The position numbers were made by a program, and so were the translations under genes. The notes below the pieces were generated by a model that did no database searches, had not been told where the DNA came from, and worked only from the letters and a program-made list of their open reading frames with translations. Below, piece after piece: positions 58,405-64,000 of a DNA stretch of 64,000 nucleotides. Origin of the DNA: Hysterangium stoloniferum (lineage: Eukaryota; Basidiomycota; Agaricomycetes; Hysterangiales; Hysterangiaceae); NCBI GenBank assembly GCA_015178975.1, contig WHVD01000003.1, positions 558,001 through 622,000 of the forward strand. Reading direction: 5' to 3'. Numbering within the stretch: the stretch's first letter is position 1; the number at the start of each line of letters is the position of its first letter.

Positions 58405-58895
58405 ATGAATGTTTATCCCAGACAGCGCGTCGTCCCACCCTGGCCGCCACCGAAGCGAAACGCAGTCACACATACGCTCCAACCCCTCTCCCGACCTTCT
58501 GCCATTGATTGGTGAGTACCATACTGCTTTTTTGACGCAATCGTCTAACTAATACACACTCAGTCATGCTGCGGATGTGTAGATCAAGAGCATGTTTTTA
58601 CCCTGTCCATCCCACCCATCACTGTGTCAGTGGTAGTTCCACCTCAACAACCAGGCTTTTATCTCCGCACTGCGTTTCAACTCTCCAAGTTCTCTAGGAT
58701 AGAGAAGTGCGAAGTACTTTGTACGTTCTGTCTATATCTCCCAATGTCACTTTCCTAAAATCCCACAGCTTTAGTTTAGATCAGTCCGAGATGCAATATG
58801 CAGCGTCAGTTTCTCATCAGAGCAACGAGTTAAGCGTCTGGTCAACGGAACGTTGTATGTATTTGATATTGAAATCCCTAACGCATAAGTATTAA
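58405..58895 (+). pseudogene. Broken copy C of the array gene
   Basis: Exon 1 is intact (MNVYPRQRVVPPWPPPKRN) and has the TATA box at 58327-58334. A deletion fuses ggatgtgt in exon 2 directly to agatcaag of exon 3, removing the rest of exon 2 and the intron and creating a stop. Exons 3 and 4 are otherwise preserved; exon 5 is cut off by the inversion junction. Confidence 0.75.
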
Positions 58896-59035
58896 CATCT
58901 ATATCCAAACAGATTTACGTCCGCTGGTCAGACACTATCAAACTGAGATCTCAGACTGTTGTAGACAGGGGAATTACGCCCCTTCCTCAACAGTAGGAGA
59001 AATGACGACAGTCAGCCAAGCGGATAATAATCCAC

Positions 59036-59520
59036 AATTTCAATATCAAATACATACAACGTTCCATTGACCAGACGCTTAACTCGTTGCTTTGATGAGA
59101 AATTGACGCTGCATATTGCGTCTCGGACTGATCTAAACTAAAGCTGTGGGATCTTAGGAAAGTGACATTGGAAGATATAGACAGAACGTACAAAGTACTT
59201 CGCACTTCTCCATCCTAGAGAACTTGGAGAGTTGAAACGCAGTGCGGAGATAAAAGCCTGGTTGTCGAGGTGGAACTACCACTGACACAGTGATGGGTGG
59301 GATGGACAGGGTAAAAACATGCTCTTGATCTACACATCCGCAGCATAACTGAGTGTGTATTAGTTAGACGATTGCGTCAAAAAAGCAGTATGGTACTCAC
59401 CAATCAATGGCAGAAGGTCGGGAGAGGGGTTGGAGCGTATGTGTGACTGCGTTTCGCTTCGGTGGCGGCCAGGGTGGGACGACGCGCTGTCTGGGATAAA
59501 GACTCATTGAATGGGTGTGA
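59036..59520 (-). pseudogene. Broken inverted copy D of the array gene
   Basis: On the minus strand it has the same exon 2 to exon 3 fusion (gtgtagatcaag) and the same gagcatg variant as copy C, so the two share one damaged ancestor. Exon 5 is missing. Confidence 0.7.
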
Positions 59521-60247
59521 AAGTGTTGGGGAGGGGGAGCGTAAGATTGAGGGATGAGGAATACGTTTGTATAGCACGTTTATATACTCACAGATTGTAT
59601 TAGCAAATCAAGGGCATCGATGGATGCTCGCGTCACAAGTGTCAGCGTGTTTTACCGCAAAAATATTCTATTAGTGTAATTATGGTGTCCAGTGGTTGGA
59701 AACTTGCACGAGGAATATATCGGGAAGCCTATTCAAAGATAGATCTAGAAGCGATATCATGAGATCTCTTATGCGACTGAATAGCAACTCATGTCCCCCG
59801 TTCTGGGACGATGCCCCAAGCATCGAATGTGCCTCGAATAGCACCTTGGCCAGTTCCTTTGAAATTAATTGTCTGATAGGGAAGAATAACGAAAAGTCAC
59901 AACCAAGGAGGTTAGGTTGCGTCTCGTTGAGTACTAGTTGGTAGTACATGGATGACGGACGCACTGAATCAAACGCTGTCCTATTCCATTTGATCAGGTG
60001 GCTCGCTCTAGAATAGCGTGCCTGAAATTATGAACTTTCAGCCCATTAAATACATGGCGTGAAGAGGCACCCACTATATTGTTAAGCGAATTCCTTCGAG
60101 ATATGCAACTGACTCATTAATTGCTTCCGTCTGCGTCGTTTCGGTGAATATACTGATGGATTTGGGCTATATTACTTGCGATATTGTGAGATAGTAAACA
60201 AGCTGATATCATACCTGGTTCATATGCTATTTCCTAGAGACAACTCA

Positions 60248-60661
60248 TGTTGGATTAGCAAGCACGATATAGTCTCGCTTCCACTATATTCGGAGCCTAA
60301 CCTAAAGTACTGAGCTAGGCAGGTACACACGATATATTATATACGCCTTTCTATTTAGTTACTTCCTGTTTTACCCTCTCCGAAATACGCAACGTACGAT
60401 CATAGATAGAATGTCAATACCTTAAAAACTTAGCATCTATAGCTAGTGCACCTCAGCTGTTTAGCCCCGCTACTGCGTGCAAACACTGAGGTGAGATTAC
60501 TTTTACACGTTTACTTAGATACAATACTTATCATGCATCCTAGACTACTTTCTGGTATCTAGGTAAATATTAGCTGTTTAGCCCCGCTACTGCGTGCAAA
60601 CACTGAGACTACTTTCTGGTATCTAGGTATCTAGCTGTCTAGCGTCTATATTATTTCAACA
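60248..60661. mobile_element. Solo LTR, 414 bp, target-site duplication ACTCA
   Basis: Begins TGTTGGATTAGC and ends TTATTTCAACA (TG...CA, inverted termini TGTTG/CAACA) and is flanked by ACTCA at 60243-60247 and 60662-60666. The uninterrupted site, gacaactcatatgttgg on this strand, is present in the other units. Inside, a 36 bp segment (agctgtttagccccgctact...) occurs twice, at 60455 and 60572, with a duplicated ctttctggtatctaggta. Confidence 0.85.
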
Positions 60662-61065
60662 ACTCATATGTTGGGGAGTCACCTTGGTGGCGCGGGCCGA
60701 GAGTAGCTTATTATGACATCACTGGTCACTCTATTTTCAGATAATAGAGTTTGGGGATTCGTGATTACCCCTGCTGTCTCGCCCTAGGGCTCTAGGATCC
60801 GAGATTATTTCGTTAAGTGTTACCTCGCCTTGAAGGAAGAGTAACATGGAATGCAGCGGCAAGACATGTGACGGAGGCACAACGGATATAACGAGTGCGG
60901 TACGGAATGACAGTACCCATGGTATCTTTGAAAGATTCGTATCGATTAACGCCTGATTATCTATGGCCTTGTCGAAACGCCCGATTTGACAGGTAAAATA
61001 ATATAAATTAATAATCGAAAGATGGAAACGGTCCGGTATGATATATATTTCTTACCCGTTGCTTC

Positions 61066-61570
61066 ATCCCAGACAGCACGTCGTCCCACCTGGCCGTCAC
61101 CGAAGCGAACTGCAGCCACACATACGGTCCAACCCCTCTCCCGACCTTCTGCCATTGATTGGTGAGTACCATACTGCTTTTTTGACAGAATCTTCTAACT
61201 AATACACACTCAGTTATGCTGCGGATGTGTATACACCTGCGATGGATCCTACCATTTCAAATGGTGTGTCCTGACTGGCGCATCCACCTTTGCGTGTCAG
61301 TATGCGAATAATCTTCATTCGGATTACATGTCTACACAGAATCCAAAGTAGGTCTCTGCGTCAATGTGTTGGCGCACTTTTATTGAAATGAATTCTGTAG
61401 ATCAAGAGCGTGTTTTTACCCTGTCCATCCCACCCATCACTGTGTCAGTGGTAGTTCCACCTTGACAACCAGGCTTTTATCTGCGCACTGCGTTTCAACT
61501 CTCCAAGTTCTCCAGGATGGAGAAGTGCAAAGTACTTTGTACATTCTGTCTATATCTCCCAATGTCACTT
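61066..61570 (+). pseudogene. Broken copy F of the array gene
   Basis: Lacks the start codon and has a 1 bp deletion in exon 1 (cccacctggccg against cccaccctggccg), but keeps full exon 2 with the AADVYTPAMD segment and most of exon 3. In exon 3 the SGSST frame is open while the alternative VVVPP frame has a TGA. Confidence 0.7.
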
Positions 61571-61693
61571 TTTGCCGTTGTTGGTTAGCAGATATATTAT
61601 TTTAAATGTGGTACGAAACTCTTACGGCACCTGTTCTAATATATGCTCAGTGAATGTCTCCAGTCCTTTTTCGCAGTTACACGCGCCTTTTAA
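61570..61693 (+). pseudogene. EMP24 3' fragment in block F
   Basis: A short remnant of the EMP24 last two exons (gccgttgttggttagcagat and ccagtcctttttcgcagtta), without an open frame. Confidence 0.75.
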
Positions 61694-62325
61694 CCTATAT
61701 AATTGCGTTGCATAGTTTCTTCACTGTTTCGTTAAACTGAGTCCCATGGATATTTCACATTCTTCGAAGGATTTATCGGTTGCGCCACGCTATGAACTTT
61801 AGTGTTTCCGACATTGAGGATGGGTTAAAAATTAAGGATGAAGATCAGTTGATATGACTATAAAAAGATTCCATGGAGTGCGAAGATTATTGTTCTGGTA
61901 ACGGTGAAAACATTATCTTTGCAATCAGTAATGTGAGACACCGGGTCACTCCAGAACGCTGTGGCAGCTAACAAATAAGTGATTTATACCTATGATCACA
62001 ATTGTGCTTTACGGTATTTCTAGCAACATTCTTGGAGTTTACCATGTGGATTCCTATCAGAAAGTCAAATTCAAGACTACTTTACACTCAGTTAGTTTGT
62101 CTACTAACAGAAATGTCAAATCGACGATTTCTCTGCCGCACTTGAATATCAACATCAAATGTATACGTCTAGGTGGTTTTACGTTTTACTTTTGCATCAA
62201 TGTGTCTGAAATCCCTGATTGTCGGGCTGTTTTCGCCGAGGGCAAAGGCCGGGTGTGAGGCGCAGACTATTAGCCGGCGATCGAGATCATACGGGCACCG
62301 ACAGGACGGCACCCGTCTGAACATT

Positions 62326-64000
62326 AGCAAGGTGACCATAGCAACGCATGGTCACCAGCGTCCACCAGAGCGCCGCTGAGCAGACCACCACCTTATCAAT
62401 CGCCGCAATCAGTTGTCTCTGAAGATTGAACTTTGTCAGCTAGAGTAGAGGGTGGCTAGGAGAAACGGACTGTAACGGTTTCGAGCCGACGAAAGCTCTC
62501 ATCAGGGGGATACCGCTACCCCTACCGTTTCATCCTTCCAGAGTTACTGTTTAGGAGTCTACTACTGAGCCTGGTCCAAAGGGAGTGATAAGATAATGAA
62601 TTCGTGCCGACCTTTGCGTGCAATGAAATTCCAAGAATCTTGAGACCCAATGGTGGGTAGTATACGGTTGGGCGGTACACCTATCAGGAGGTAGAGGCTT
62701 TAACCCGTGATCATCAATCACCTAAGCTGACGTAGGTCGTGCTGTGAGGTTGCAGGTTTCCCTGCTGGCTCGTCTGTCGACGTCCATGCAGCAAGACGAT
62801 GGTGGAAACGAGAGCTTCGGGATCAGAGGGTGCTGACTAAAGTGAGACAGGACACCAATTCAGTTAGCGCACCACCTCATCATTAGTTTGGTAAAATCTT
62901 TCTACTTGGTCTATTGACGGCAGTTCATGTTTGAACTGCATATATATATTTCTGTTTATTGATCTTGCTCTCAACATCCATGTCTACCGGTCGCGGCAAG
63001 AATGTTAGGCGTTTACCTCTTGCAATACCCATGGTCACTGAGTCCTCTAGTCGCCAAGGTATATCACCCATAATACCCAAAGGGAGTGAATCGGCAACTG
63101 TCCAGCTGGTACCAGTTGCTGGCACTTTCAATTCTGTCGAGTGTTAGGATCCCAGTCATTTGGCCCCCCACAGCCTTGATTTACCTCCGGTGTCATCGGT
63201 CCCCCCCTTTGCGTCGATACCGCTTCTCCAGTTCAGTTCATTTGTTGCTTCATCCTCATATATTTTCGCTTCCACCAGCTTGAGCACAGCCTGGCTTCAA
63301 TGGCGACGCAATATAGTTTGCTTGCCCATCTCACGCACGATGGACAGAGAGTGGGGATGAAGGGACGAGGGAGGAATCCAAACCGCCTAAAACAGTTAGA
63401 CCGCGGTCACCAGACTTGTTTATCCGTTCCATTCCTAGTCCCAATGTGGGCAGGGTCTATTGTACTTCTCGCGCGTATGAAGATCTGACAGCTCGGTAGA
63501 AACACCGGGAAGCTTTGGAATGCTTTAGGCATAGTGGAAGCCAGTAGGGATACGTCTCACTCAGGGCCCATTGATAAGGAAGAGCCTTTGTGGCGCCCGC
63601 TGTCAAGGAAATAATGAAAAGAAGCCCTTGATAATTCATTTACATTCATTCACCCCTGGACCTAAGAGCCTACAAAAGCTTGCATGAACCGCCTCTTCAC
63701 CACTCCCATCTTTATCCCCGTCATTTTTCATGAACAATATGATTGTTTCAGACTTTATTTTTCAAAAGTGGTTCGCCGTCAGAGCAACGCCATTAGACCC
63801 ACAAGCTGGCTGTTATTGACGGGAAGCTGTATATGATAATCCCAGACGATATAGCAGAGATATATCGCGACGCGTATGCTTTACTTTTCAGTCTTTCATC
63901 ACTCGCACTCTCATTTTTTACTCCAGTACTTATATGTGTGTCAAAAGCCGTGGCCTATTACCCCACCCCCTTTTTTATGGGAGTGAACACTAATGGCGTT
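62326..64000. other. Unique sequence beyond the array, no supported gene
   Basis: The repeat similarity stops at about 62325. A 9 bp stem, 8 nt loop hairpin (GGTGACCAT ... ATGGTCACC) lies at 62331-62356. A 55-codon frame at 62980-63147 (MSTGRGKNVRRLPLAIPMVT onward) follows a TATATATATA run, but has no recognisable family. The final 350 bp are T-rich and could be the promoter of a gene to the right. Confidence 0.45.

Larger units (their letters stand above)
54654..59030 (+). repeat. Tandem array unit C, interrupted by two LTR insertions
   Basis: Follows the unit order from a broken EMP24 end through the alpha ORF and the truncated internal gene, and ends abruptly at about 59030 after gcggataataatccac. 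Without the 279 bp and 1429 bp insertions it is about 2.7 kb long, so it lacks the 3' third of the unit. Confidence 0.85.
59036..61064 (-). repeat. Inverted copy of the unit (block D/E)
   Basis: From aatttcaatatcaaatac at 59036 the sequence is the reverse complement of unit C from about 58872 backwards, through the alpha ORF (59964-59680 minus) and on to gaaacggtccggtatgata at about 61025. It is interrupted only by the solo LTR at 60248-60661. The two arms face each other across about 163 bp, so they can form a hairpin of over 1 kb. Confidence 0.88.
61065..62325 (+). repeat. Partial direct copy of the unit (block F)
   Basis: Starts in exon 1 of the array gene (tcatcccagacagcacgtcg), runs to aatgtcact after exon 3 (61568), then jumps to the EMP24 tail (tttgccgttgttggttagca) and continues with the beginning of the unit as far as cggcacccgtctg (62320). 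The join at about 61569 is the only place where the order of the unit is changed. Confidence 0.85.

Noticed and set aside
47243..62325. The whole array considered as a DNA transposon or Helitron
   Set aside because: No transposase or helicase sequence, no common termini or target duplications for the unit; head-to-tail duplication from EMP24 explains it.
62980..63147. 55-codon frame considered as a mating pheromone precursor
   Set aside because: It ends in SVEC, with Cys as the last residue, so there is no CaaX box; no other pheromone feature is present.

Overview
The window is nuclear DNA of a filamentous or mushroom-forming fungus. It is most likely a basidiomycete (inference) because almost every gene is cut by many 45-60 bp introns, genes are packed 50-250 bp apart, and the recognisable proteins (Mdm10, Psf3, Pkr1, Rck2/Srk1, PHO80-like cyclin) are fungal. 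There are no operons; neighbouring genes are often divergent and share very short promoters.

Region 1 (1-47.5 kb) is ordinary conserved housekeeping DNA with about 22 genes. In order: a bromodomain protein of BRD8 type (cut by the left edge), the giant coactivator Tra1, TAF9, Sec12, a NIPA-type magnesium transporter, an Rck2/Srk1 stress kinase, a 588 bp fold-back (MITE-like) element, ribosomal protein eL29, TFIIIC subunit Tfc1, a small predicted mitochondrial protein, GINS subunit Psf3, Pkr1, SmG, a disordered RGG protein, Mdm10 (ERMES), an unassigned protein with a possible RecA-like core, a Cyc2-like FAD/NAD oxidoreductase, a PHO80-like cyclin, RNA polymerase subunit Rpb3, Cactin, mitochondrial ClpX, RanBP1 and the p24 cargo receptor Emp24. 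The first three genes all encode chromatin coactivator subunits (NuA4/SAGA/TFIID), and TRA1 and TAF9 diverge from a 140 bp intergenic region. Three introns use GC donors.

Region 2 (47.2-62.3 kb) is different. A unit of about 3.7 kb that begins inside the last exons of EMP24 is repeated head to tail three times (A, B, C), followed by an inverted partial copy (D/E) and a partial direct copy (F). Each full unit carries a TATA-box gene of five exons that I do not recognise. It is intact in units A (275 aa) and B (303 aa) and broken in the others, and both length differences between A and B are 42 bp, in frame. The array has been hit by three separate LTR-element insertions, each with a 5 bp target-site duplication: a 279 bp solo LTR, a complete 1429 bp gag-only copia-like element with identical 120 bp LTRs, and a 414 bp solo LTR. 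Shared deletions and insertions let the order of events be read.

Region 3 (62.3-64 kb) has no gene that I can support.
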